From assembly GCA_020697635.1 (NCBI GenBank), contig JAEHCT010000117.1, forward strand, positions 1 to 5,101: a stretch of DNA of 5,101 nucleotides, given 5' to 3'. Each line of letters starts with the position of its first letter. Position 1 is the first letter of the stretch. This DNA is from Candidatus Bathyarchaeota archaeon. GTDB lineage: Archaea > Thermoproteota > Bathyarchaeia > TCS64. Positions 1 through 4,810 of the stretch are shown one piece after another. Both the position numbers and the translations under genes were made by a program. Below the pieces are notes generated by a model. That model had not been told where the DNA came from. It saw only the letters and a list, made by a program, of their open reading frames with translations, and made no database searches.

Positions 1-5
1 TGTCC

Positions 6-1736
6 ATGAGCAACAAGGAGATAAGGAAGGCCGCCACCAAGCATGCGGCTCACAACGCCTCCCAGCACGACGGCGTAGCCCAGGCGGGGTCAGTGATCGG
101 CAAGGTTCTCGGGGAATTCCCCGAGCTGAGGTCGAGGGCCAAGGAGGTCGTCCCCATTATAAACGAGGCCATGAAGGAGGTGAACTCGTGGACACAGGAG
201 GAGCAACTGCGGCACGTAGAGGAGAACCACCCGGAACTCCTAGCGCGGAGGAGGGTCGAGGAGAAGAAGAAGACTCTGCCGCCGCTGGAGAACGTTGACA
301 TGTGGCCCATAGTCAAGACGAGGTTCGCGCCGAACCCAGACGGCGCTCTGCATCTTGGGAGCGCGGAGCCCATCATCTTCTGCGACGAGTACGCCAAGAT
401 GTATGACGGCCGCTTCATACTCCGCTACGAGGATACCAGCGCCGAGGTCAAGCCCCCCATCCCCGAGATGTATAAAGCCATACTTGAGGACCTCGAGTGG
501 CTCGGCGTCAAGGTAGACGAGAAGTACAGGCAGAGCGACAGGCTCCCCCTCTACTACGAGTACGCCGAGAGGCTCCTGAAGGAAGGGAACGCCTACGTCT
601 GCACCTGCGAGGTGAAGGCCTTCAGGAAGCTCTACATGGCCAGCGAGACGTGTCCGTGCAGGGGCCTGCCCCCCGTGGAGCAGCTCAGGCGATGGGAGAA
701 GATGCTTGACGGCACCTACGAGAAGGGCGAGGCTGTGGTCAGAATAAAGACCGACCTCGACGACCCGAACCCCGCGGTGAGGGACTGGCCCGCGCTCCGC
801 ATCAGCGACGTCGAACACCCCCTCCAAGGCAACAGGTACCGCGTTTGGCCCCTCTATAACTTCAGCTGCGGTATCGATGACCACCTCATGGGGGTGTCCC
901 ACATCATCAGGGGCAAGGAGCACGACGTCAACACCACCAGGCAGAGGTGGCTCCAGAGGCACCTGGGCTGGCAGTACCCCGAGGTCATCAACGTCGGGAG
1001 GCTCGGCCTGGAGGCCGGTATCCTCAGCAAGTCAAAGATGCGGGCCGGGATAGAGGACGGCACTTACTCGGGGTGGGACGACCCCAGGCTCGGCACGCTG
1101 AGGGCGCTGCGTAGACGCGGGCTACAGCCGGAGGCCATAAGGGCCACAATGATCCACGTGGGCCCCAAGCCGGTGAACGTCACCATAAGCTGGGACAACA
1201 TCGCGGCCGAGAACAGGAAGATCATCGAGCCCACCTCGGACAGGTACTTCTTCGTGGAGGACCCCGTGAGGCTCACCGTCACGGGCGTAACGGAGAGACA
1301 CGCCGCCACGCTGCCGGTGCACCCAGACTATCCCGAGAGGGGCACAAGAGACTATGTGCTGACGCCGAAGGATGGCGCGCTGGAGTTCAACGTGTCCGGG
1401 AAGGACCTGGAGCGGCTCATAGTAGGCGGCCTGACCAGGCTGATGGGCGTCATGAACATAGAGGTGACGGAGGTAGGCGGATCCGGCGTCAAGGCCGGGT
1501 ATCACTCGAAGGACTACCGGCTGGCTAGGGACAACGACGCGCCCTTCATACACTGGCTGCCCTCCGGCGTCGGCGTAGATGCCCGGGTGGTCCTACCAGA
1601 TGCCACGAGCGCGACCGGTCTCGCTGAGAAGAGGGTGCAAGAGATGAAGAGTGGCGAGATGTTCCAGTTCGAGAGGTTCGGCTACTGCCGCGTGGACACA
1701 GCTAAGCCCTTCGTCGCCTACTTCACTCATAGATAA
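6..1736 (+). CDS. gltX: Archaeal glutamyl-tRNA synthetase (GlnRS-like class I)
   Basis: Attaches glutamate to tRNA in the cytoplasm using ATP. In many archaea lacking GlnRS the same enzyme also charges tRNA-Gln, and the GatDE amidotransferase then corrects the product; whether that applies here is inference. The 576 residues match the usual archaeal length. An N-terminal helical extension of about 100 residues, typical of archaeal forms, precedes the Rossmann catalytic domain. That domain opens with RFAPNPDGALHLGS (residues 106-119), where HLGS is the HIGH motif. Cysteines 199, 201, 216 and 218 form a CxC...CxC pair suggesting a zinc site. The KMSKS-equivalent is LSKSK (340-344), next to GxLGLEAGIL. 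The C-terminal part from about residue 400 fits the beta-barrel anticodon-binding domain of the GlnRS-like branch. The ATG at 6 starts a typical N-terminus, but only five upstream bases are visible, so promoter and ribosome site cannot be judged. It converges on arsM with 16 bp between stop codons. Confidence 0.96.
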   Translation: MSNKEIRKAATKHAAHNASQHDGVAQAGSVIGKVLGEFPELRSRAKEVVPIINEAMKEVNSWTQEEQLRHVEENHPELLARRRVEEKKKTLPPLENVDMWPIVKTRFAPNPDGALHLGSAEPIIFCDEYAKMYDGRFILRYEDTSAEVKPPIPEMYKAILEDLEWLGVKVDEKYRQSDRLPLYYEYAERLLKEGNAYVCTCEVKAFRKLYMASETCPCRGLPPVEQLRRWEKMLDGTYEKGEAVVRIKTDLDDPNPAVRDWPALRISDVEHPLQGNRYRVWPLYNFSCGIDDHLMGVSHIIRGKEHDVNTTRQRWLQRHLGWQYPEVINVGRLGLEAGILSKSKMRAGIEDGTYSGWDDPRLGTLRALRRRGLQPEAIRATMIHVGPKPVNVTISWDNIAAENRKIIEPTSDRYFFVEDPVRLTVTGVTERHAATLPVHPDYPERGTRDYVLTPKDGALEFNVSGKDLERLIVGGLTRLMGVMNIEVTEVGGSGVKAGYHSKDYRLARDNDAPFIHWLPSGVGVDARVVLPDATSATGLAEKRVQEMKSGEMFQFERFGYCRVDTAKPFVAYFTHR

Positions 1737-1737
1737 G

Positions 1738-1743
1738 AAAAAA
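1738..1743 (-). terminator. T-tract terminator of arsM
   Basis: Six consecutive A on the plus strand read as TTTTTT on the minus strand, 9 nt after the arsM stop codon. Archaeal termination commonly relies on such U-tracts without a strong hairpin. The tract lies between the gltX and arsM stops, so arsM transcription probably ends before running far into gltX. No comparable T-tract for gltX is present in the 16-bp gap. Confidence 0.45.
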
Positions 1744-1752
1744 CTGGATCGG

Positions 1753-2514
1753 TCAGCAGCAGTCATGCCCAGACAGGGGCTTGAACCCCTGTATCTCGGC
1801 GCTGTAGATGCCTTTACTGCCTCTTCGGCTGAGTTCCTTTACCTCCGTGAACCCGGCCTCCCTCAGCTTCTTGATGTAGTCACCGCTGTCTATGGCGCCT
1901 GCGACGCACTCAGCCCAGCTGTCAAGGTCATTCTTGACGTGGTCTGGGAGCCCGCCGTCCGTCACTATGTCCGACACGATAAATTTTCCGCCTTTTTTGA
2001 GCACCCTGTACGCTTCCGCGAACACCCTGTCCTTGTCCGGAGCCAGGTTTATGACGCAGTTGCTGATGATGACGTCGACGGACCCATCCTTCACGGGCAG
2101 CTCCTCGATGTCTCCCTTCCTGAACTCGACGTTCTCGACACCTGCCTCGGCCGCGTTCTTGTTGGCTAAGCTGATCATCTCGTCGGTCATGTCTACGCCT
2201 ATGGCCTTACCTTTTGGCCCCACCCTGTGGGCCGCGAGGATCACGTCTATGCCTCCGCCCGAGCCCAGGTCTAGAACGGTCTCCCCTTCTCTGAGGCCCG
2301 CGATGGCGGCAGGATTACCGCAGCCAGCCGCGGCTCCAACCGCTTCCTCGGGAAGGTTTGACAGTTCCTCGGCTGTGTATCCGACTCGTTTCGCCCATGT
2401 ATCGGTCGAAGGTGTTCCACAGCAGCTGGCTCCGCAGCCACAGCTTGACTGGGCTCTCATGGCGTGCTCGGCGTACCTCTTCTTGACATGTTCCTTGATC
2501 TCTTGGCTTGACAT
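1753..2514 (-). CDS. arsM: Arsenite S-adenosylmethionine methyltransferase
   Basis: Transfers methyl groups from S-adenosylmethionine to trivalent arsenic, giving methylated arsenicals in the cytoplasm. The chosen start gives 253 residues. The SAM-binding glycine motif LDLGSGGGID lies at 81-90, with the acidic ribose-binding position in GVDMT (106-110). The family's arsenic-binding cysteines have counterparts: C65 (GCGNP), C153 (SNCVINL) and C203 (WAECVAGA), plus N-terminal Cys 25, 27, 31 and 32, which would include the fourth. The protein ends in a Cys-Cys pair (252-253), common in proteins handling thiophilic metals. The ATG at 2514 is preferred over one 16 codons upstream because an AGGAGG site sits 7 nt before it, and because the longer reading would cover the candidate operator and inferred transcription start. 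It is divergent from the PadR gene, which likely represses it. The family call is firm; arsenic rather than another metalloid as substrate is inferred from the cysteine set. Confidence 0.93.
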   Translation of the reverse strand: MSSQEIKEHVKKRYAEHAMRAQSSCGCGASCCGTPSTDTWAKRVGYTAEELSNLPEEAVGAAAGCGNPAAIAGLREGETVLDLGSGGGIDVILAAHRVGPKGKAIGVDMTDEMISLANKNAAEAGVENVEFRKGDIEELPVKDGSVDVIISNCVINLAPDKDRVFAEAYRVLKKGGKFIVSDIVTDGGLPDHVKNDLDSWAECVAGAIDSGDYIKKLREAGFTEVKELSRRGSKGIYSAEIQGFKPLSGHDCC

Positions 2515-2520
2515 TCGTCT

Positions 2521-2527
2521 TCCTCCT
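2521..2527 (-). promoter_or_regulatory. Shine-Dalgarno site of arsM
   Basis: Read on the minus strand this is AGGAGGA, a near-complete anti-16S match, 6-7 nt before the ATG at 2514. It decides the arsM start against the in-frame ATG 48 nt upstream and implies a leadered transcript, unlike the regulator on the other side. Confidence 0.8.
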
Positions 2528-2544
2528 TTTATCGGACGCCCCAT

Positions 2545-2564
2545 ATATCGGGCACCCAACACAT
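2545..2564. promoter_or_regulatory. Candidate second operator copy (arsM side)
   Basis: The 20-mer ATATCGGGCACCCAACACAT matches 15 of 20 bases of the 20-mer starting at 2585, in the same orientation and exactly 40 bp away. The shared core is ATAT-GG--ACCCAA. It keeps a central GGG-CA-CCC symmetry but has lost much of the outer palindrome. It covers the arsM transcription start expected from the TATA box (near 2553), where a bound repressor would block initiation. Operator function is inferred from repetition and position. Confidence 0.4.
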
Positions 2565-2575
2565 CTTATGAAACC

Positions 2576-2583
2576 TATATAAA
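2576..2583. promoter_or_regulatory. TATA box usable by both arsM and the PadR gene
   Basis: The plus strand reads TATATAAA and the minus strand TTTATATA, both good archaeal TATA boxes. Taking the archaeal spacing of about 26 nt, plus-strand transcription would begin at about 2605-2607, on the regulator's ATG, giving a leaderless mRNA. Minus-strand transcription would begin near 2553, giving arsM a leader of about 39 nt that contains its Shine-Dalgarno site. No other equally good TATA box is in the right place for either gene. The sharing is inferred; two overlapping boxes cannot be separated by eye. Confidence 0.6.
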
Positions 2584-2584
2584 C

Positions 2585-2602
2585 ATATTGGTTACCCAAT
2601 AT
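2585..2602. promoter_or_regulatory. Palindromic operator at the PadR gene start
   Basis: ATATTGGTTACCCAATAT is an 18-bp palindrome with 8 of 9 symmetric pairs. It fills the space between the TATA box and the regulator's ATG at 2607, where a bound dimer would prevent polymerase recruitment or initiation. PadR proteins bind as dimers to palindromes of this kind and often repress their own genes, so this is the best candidate autoregulatory site. Binding itself is inference. Confidence 0.55.
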
Positions 2603-2606
2603 ATAG

Positions 2607-2945
2607 ATGACTGAGAAAGACGAGTGCTGCTCCAACATACCAGACTGCTGCGACATGCGAGGCCTACTATCCTTCAGCATACTGTGGCTCCTCACCAAGA
2701 GGGACATGTACGGCCAGGAGCTGGCCGAGGAGCTCGGGAAGATGCGGGGCAAAAGGCCTAACCCAGGAACCCTCTACCCAGCCCTTAAGGAGCTCGAGAA
2801 ACGAGGGTTGGTGGAGACTAGGAAGGAGGGACGAAAGAAGTTCTACGTACTGGCTGAATCAGGCCGCACGGGGGTAGTTGAAGCATGCGAGTACTTCTGC
2901 ACCGTCTACGCCGACATATTCCGTGAATACGGCGCTGACGAGTAA
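2607..2945 (+). CDS. Cysteine-rich PadR-family transcriptional regulator
   Basis: A 112-residue DNA-binding protein of the short (PadR-s1-like) type, probably the repressor of itself and of divergent arsM. Residues 17-85 form the PadR winged helix: MRGLLSFSILWLL, then MYGQELAEEL, then the recognition-helix signature PNPGTLYPALKELEKRGLV (51-69), then the wing with ETRKEGRKKFYVL. The short C-terminal helix is the expected dimerisation region. An N-terminal CC-x5-CC (Cys 7, 8, 14, 15) lies just before the first helix, and a C-x3-C (Cys 94, 98) is in the C-terminal helix. These thiols, beside an arsenic methyltransferase, suggest direct sensing of trivalent arsenic; this is inference. The ATG at 2607 lies about 27 nt from the TATA box centre with no Shine-Dalgarno site, so the mRNA is probably leaderless. 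The PadR family is certain; the effector is not. Confidence 0.92.
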   Translation: MTEKDECCSNIPDCCDMRGLLSFSILWLLTKRDMYGQELAEELGKMRGKRPNPGTLYPALKELEKRGLVETRKEGRKKFYVLAESGRTGVVEACEYFCTVYADIFREYGADE

Positions 2946-2979
2946 CCAAGTTCACACGTCCGTGTTAACGGGCGGAACG

Positions 2980-2988
2980 TTTAATAAA
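2980..2988 (+). promoter_or_regulatory. Promoter of the L7Ae ribosomal operon
   Basis: TTTAATAAA preceded by purine-rich GGAACG resembles a TATA box with its BRE. The expected start is near 3010, giving a leader of about 18 nt containing the GAGGG Shine-Dalgarno site. It lies in the 82-bp gap after the PadR gene, so the ribosomal genes are likely expressed independently of the arsenic module. Confidence 0.5.
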
Positions 2989-3027
2989 GGACACTCGGGT
3001 AACACTATCCACGCTGAGGGAAATGAT

Positions 3028-3417
3028 ATGTCAGGAGATATAGATCCTTCGAAACCCTTCTACGTAAGGTTCGAAGTGCCGAAGGAAGTGGCGGACGCGG
3101 CGTACGAGGCGCTGAAGATCGCTACGGAGTCAGGTAAGATCAGGAAAGGGACCAACGAGGCCACCAAGAGCATCGAGAGGGGTAAGGCCAAGCTCGTGCT
3201 TATAGCCGAGAACGTTCATCCTCCGGAGATAGTCGCGCACCTGCCGCTTTTATGTGACGAGCGGAAGGCGCCGTACGTTTATGTCCCGGAGAAGCAGAAG
3301 ATCGGTGAAGCCCTTGGGATCCATGTGAGTTCATCAGCAGCCTCCATCGAGGACGCGGGGGACGCCGAGAACCTTGTCGCCGAGATAGTCAAGAAAGTCC
3401 AGGAACTCGTGAAGTAG
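3028..3417 (+). CDS. rpl7ae: Ribosomal protein L7Ae (kink-turn RNA-binding protein)
   Basis: A 50S subunit protein that also binds kink-turns in archaeal box C/D and H/ACA guide RNAs and in RNase P RNA. The 129 residues are of normal length. The RNA-contacting segment KIRKGTNEATKSIERG lies at 37-52, and the family-defining stretch ENVHPPEIVAHLPLLCDE at 61-78. A His is seen where many homologues carry Asp (EDVDPPEI). The loop GIHVSSSAASIEDAG follows at 97-111. The ATG at 3028 is chosen because GAGGG lies 7 nt upstream and the product then matches family length; the frame is open to an ATG at 2878, but that would add 50 unrelated residues and overlap the PadR gene. It is the first gene of a three-gene ribosomal operon, with rps28e beginning one base after its stop. 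Confidence 0.96.
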   Translation: MSGDIDPSKPFYVRFEVPKEVADAAYEALKIATESGKIRKGTNEATKSIERGKAKLVLIAENVHPPEIVAHLPLLCDERKAPYVYVPEKQKIGEALGIHVSSSAASIEDAGDAENLVAEIVKKVQELVK

Positions 3418-3418
3418 G

Positions 3419-3631
3419 ATGAGCCGTGATTCTGACCTTCTCACACCCGCGACAGTCATCCAGATCATTGGCAGGACGGGGCTGACGGGTGAGATCATGC
3501 AGGTAAGAGTCAGGATTGAGGAAGGCAGAGACAAGGGACGGATCATCACACGGAACGTGAAAGGGCCTGTGCGCATCGACGACATACTGCTTCTGCGAGA
3601 GACAGAGCGTGAAGCCAGGAAGATCAGGTAG
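3419..3631 (+). CDS. rps28e: Ribosomal protein S28e
   Basis: A small 30S protein shared by archaea and eukaryotes, with an OB-like beta-barrel near the mRNA exit region. The 70 residues are full length: TPATVIQIIGRTGLTGEIMQ near the start, a middle basic strand region with GRIITRNVKGPVR, and the diagnostic C-terminus LLRETEREARKIR. The ATG is one base after the rpl7ae stop, indicating translational coupling. A GGAACTCGTGAAG stretch just upstream inside rpl7ae offers at most a weak ribosome site. The L7Ae-S28e-L24e order is the usual archaeal one. Confidence 0.96.
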   Translation: MSRDSDLLTPATVIQIIGRTGLTGEIMQVRVRIEEGRDKGRIITRNVKGPVRIDDILLLRETEREARKIR

Positions 3632-3635
3632 GTGA
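3631..3635 (+). promoter_or_regulatory. Shine-Dalgarno site of rpl24e
   Basis: GGTGA sits 6 nt before the TTG at 3642 and overlaps the last base of the rps28e stop. It supports TTG as the initiator, since no in-frame ATG lies upstream and the next in-frame ATG would remove the first zinc-binding cysteine pair. Confidence 0.6.
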
Positions 3636-3641
3636 AAGCCG

Positions 3642-3830
3642 TTGCCCCAGGTACATAAGTGTAGTTTCTGCGGTAAGGAGATAGCCCCCGGTACAGGGAT
3701 GAACTTCGTGAGGCGCGACGGAAGGGTCCTGCGTTTCTGCAGCGGAAAATGCAGGAAGAGCACGCTGGACATGAAGCGTGATCCCCGCAAGTTCAAGTGG
3801 ACAGAGGCTTGGAAGCTTAGGCAAAGATAG
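3642..3830 (+). CDS. rpl24e: Ribosomal protein L24e (zinc-binding)
   Basis: A 50S subunit protein of archaeal/eukaryotic type. The 62 residues carry the zinc ribbon C7-x2-C10 (CSFCGKEI) and C33-x3-C37 (FCSGKC), separated by PGTGMNFVRRDG, and end in the basic RNA-binding tail RDPRKFKWTEAWKLRQR. Translation starts at TTG (3642), supported by a GGTGA ribosome site; starting at the next in-frame Met (residue 20) would destroy the zinc site. It lies 10 nt after rps28e and is the last gene of the tight ribosomal run, followed by T-rich sequence. Confidence 0.95.
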   Translation: MPQVHKCSFCGKEIAPGTGMNFVRRDGRVLRFCSGKCRKSTLDMKRDPRKFKWTEAWKLRQR

Positions 3831-3835
3831 CCTGA

Positions 3836-3858
3836 CTTTTACGTCTACTCTTTTGTTT
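3836..3858 (+). terminator. T-rich terminator after the ribosomal operon
   Basis: Three short T-runs (TTTT at 3837-3840, TTTT at 3851-3854 and TTT at 3856-3858) follow rpl24e within 30 nt. Archaeal RNA polymerase stops at such tracts. A small ATTCC-TCAG-GGAAT hairpin lies just beyond at 3870-3883 but is not followed closely by a long T-run. Assignment rests on composition and position only. Confidence 0.4.
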
Positions 3859-3933
3859 AGTCTCAGTTGATTCCTCAGGGAATGTTAGTGGGTTTTCGTT
3901 ATATCCTACGTGAATTTAGTGGCAGCTATGGGT

Positions 3934-3955
3934 AATGCATATATCGCCATGCATT
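3934..3955 (+). promoter_or_regulatory. TATA promoter of the zinc-finger gene inside an inverted repeat
   Basis: AATGCAT at 3934-3940 and ATGCATT at 3949-3955 form a perfect 7-bp inverted repeat with an 8-nt spacer, and the spacer begins with the TATA-like CATATATC. The TATA centre near 3941 predicts a start near 3967, giving a leader of about 9 nt before the ATG at 3976. The repeat is placed where a regulator would compete with TBP, but no regulator can be named. Confidence 0.45.
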
Positions 3956-3975
3956 CAATATCATAACGGGGTAAC

Positions 3976-4242
3976 ATGTCGCTTAACATCCCGGAACATC
4001 TCCGTGTGTATGTCGCTCTCACCGAGGAAGGAGACTCGATAAACCGGTTCAAGTGCCCTGTGTGCAGCTTCAGGACTCGGCTCGGCCCTGGAGCCCTCAG
4101 GATGCATCTCTTACTCAAATCAGATCCAAAGGTCGAGACTCAGTACGACCACACCCACGAAGAGTACATGAAGACTGCTGAGTTCACTCTCGACACCGTG
4201 AAGAAGCTGGCCCTATTCTCAAGGATTGAGCTTAAGGACTAG
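3976..4242 (+). CDS. Small zinc-finger protein of unknown function
   Basis: I do not recognise a named family. The 88 residues have one likely zinc site: C27-x2-C30 in FKCPVCSF, then H44 in ALRMHLL, and H59 or H61 in DHTH. This gives C-x2-C-x13-H-x14/16-H, similar to C2H2 at the start but with a much longer last spacing than the classical 3-5. Residues 62-88 look like a mixed-charge amphipathic helix (EEYMKTAEF...VKKLALFSRIELKD). There is no signal peptide or membrane segment, so it is probably cytoplasmic and may bind DNA, RNA or protein. A good TATA box, weak GGGG ribosome site 4 nt before ATG and a T6 terminator behind it support a real single-gene unit. It lies between rpl24e and ndk, which are usually adjacent in archaea. 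That a protein is made is likely; its role is open. Confidence 0.78.
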   Translation: MSLNIPEHLRVYVALTEEGDSINRFKCPVCSFRTRLGPGALRMHLLLKSDPKVETQYDHTHEEYMKTAEFTLDTVKKLALFSRIELKD

Positions 4243-4266
4243 GTGAGGAAAAAACCCACCTTTTTT
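4243..4266 (+). terminator. Terminator after the zinc-finger gene
   Basis: Directly after the stop codon come AAAAAA (4249-4254), CCCACC and TTTTTT (4261-4266). The A and T tracts can pair around a 6-nt loop, or GGTG (4242-4245) can pair with CACC (4257-4260) just before the T-run. Either way the T6 tract suits archaeal termination and separates this gene from ndk. Confidence 0.55.
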
Positions 4267-4283
4267 ACACCCGACCGTAAGAC

Positions 4284-4290
4284 CTTAAAG
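4284..4290 (+). promoter_or_regulatory. Weak promoter of ndk
   Basis: CTTAAAG is the only TATA-like element at a sensible distance upstream of ndk. Its centre plus about 26 nt falls near 4313, on the second of two close in-frame ATGs, which suggests a leaderless transcript. No Shine-Dalgarno sequence is present between it and the gene. Confidence 0.4.
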
Positions 4291-4306
4291 AATGATCGCC
4301 TAAACC

Positions 4307-4810
4307 ATGCCCATGTACCAGGAGACCCTAGTCATCCTAAAACCCGACGCGCTGGAACGGAACCTCATAGGGGTCATAATAAAGTACTGCGAGGACGCTG
4401 GCCTTGAGGTCCTCGACATGAGGTACTGCAAGAAGGTGGGGCTAGAGCGGCTAAAGAAGCACTACCCTGACAGCATGGCTCTCAGCATAGGGAAGAAGGC
4501 TCAGGCGGCGGTGCCCAGCATCACCGATCCAGAGGCTCACGGTGTGAAGGTGCTGGAGAAGCTCAGGGGATACTTTAGCAGGGGCCCGGTGCTGGCTATA
4601 CGCGTCGGGGGAGACGATGCCATCAAGGAGGTGCGCCGCGTCACCGGGTACACTGACCCAGCGACGGCCGAGAAGGGAACCATCAGAGGCGACCTAGGGC
4701 TCGACAGCATAGAGAGGAGCACGGCCGAGGGCAGGGCCGTAGAGAACCTTGTCCACGCCTCCGGGAACCCTGAGGAGGCTGAGGCGGAGCTGAGGCTCTG
4801 GCTCCCCTAA
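4307..4810 (+). CDS. ndk: Nucleoside diphosphate kinase, long form
   Basis: Exchanges the terminal phosphate between nucleoside tri- and diphosphates through a phosphohistidine, balancing NTP pools in the cytoplasm. The start QETLVILKPDALERNLIG (5-22) contains the conserved nucleotide-contacting Lys12. RRVTGYTDPATAEKGTIRGDL (110-130) is the family core. The catalytic His is H150 in ENLVHAS, where most homologues have NxxHGSD; the following residues are G-N rather than D-S, while Ser152 is kept. The 167 residues exceed the usual 140-155 because about 15-20 extra residues lie between KHYPDS and GPVLAIRV (about residues 58-85), an insertion region also present in some other archaeal enzymes. The start is either ATG 4307 or ATG 4313 (two residues shorter), which better fits a leaderless mRNA. 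ndk is a usual neighbour of L24e; here the zinc-finger gene intervenes. Its stop overlaps that of ino1 on the other strand. Confidence 0.95.
   Translation: MPMYQETLVILKPDALERNLIGVIIKYCEDAGLEVLDMRYCKKVGLERLKKHYPDSMALSIGKKAQAAVPSITDPEAHGVKVLEKLRGYFSRGPVLAIRVGGDDAIKEVRRVTGYTDPATAEKGTIRGDLGLDSIERSTAEGRAVENLVHASGNPEEAEAELRLWLP

Noticed and set aside
240..962. Long minus-strand open frame of 240 codons inside gltX.
   Set aside because: It lies wholly antisense to a clear glutamyl-tRNA synthetase; GC-rich codon usage keeps the opposite frame open, and the product resembles no protein family I recognise and has no ribosome site I can see.
1993..1998. Plus-strand T6 tract that might terminate gltX transcription.
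   Set aside because: It lies inside arsM and is the complement of ordinary Lys-Lys codons in the VLKKGGKF segment, some 250 nt from gltX; coincidence is the simpler reading.
2531..2548. Third copy of the operator (13 of 18 matches to the 2585 repeat).
   Set aside because: It overlaps the second copy by four bases, lacks the central core, and much of the match comes from the ATATAT tail, so it cannot be counted as an independent site.
1892..2614. Plus-strand open frame antisense to arsM and crossing the intergenic region.
   Set aside because: arsM on the minus strand has all family motifs and a strong ribosome site; the plus-strand product is low-complexity Ser/Thr/Pro-rich and would overwrite the promoter region.
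2878..3027. Possible 50-residue N-terminal extension of L7Ae from an ATG at 2878.
   Set aside because: It overlaps the end of the PadR gene, spans the promoter candidate at 2980-2988, and is unlike the L7Ae family; the ATG at 3028 has a Shine-Dalgarno site and gives the normal length.
3014..3030. CTGA followed by ATGATAT in the L7Ae leader, resembling box D and box C, which could form a kink-turn for L7Ae self-regulation.
   Set aside because: Archaeal L7Ae autoregulation through a leader kink-turn has been reported, but here the boxes are in the wrong order for a closed kink-turn, the box C match is poor, and the base that should pair with the C of CTGA is an A.
3831..3975. Search for a C/D-type guide RNA or tRNA in the gap after rpl24e.
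   Set aside because: Scattered CTGA and TGAT pieces occur, but no box C/D pair at sensible spacing and no tRNA fold; the gap is explained by T-runs, a weak 5-bp hairpin and the next promoter.
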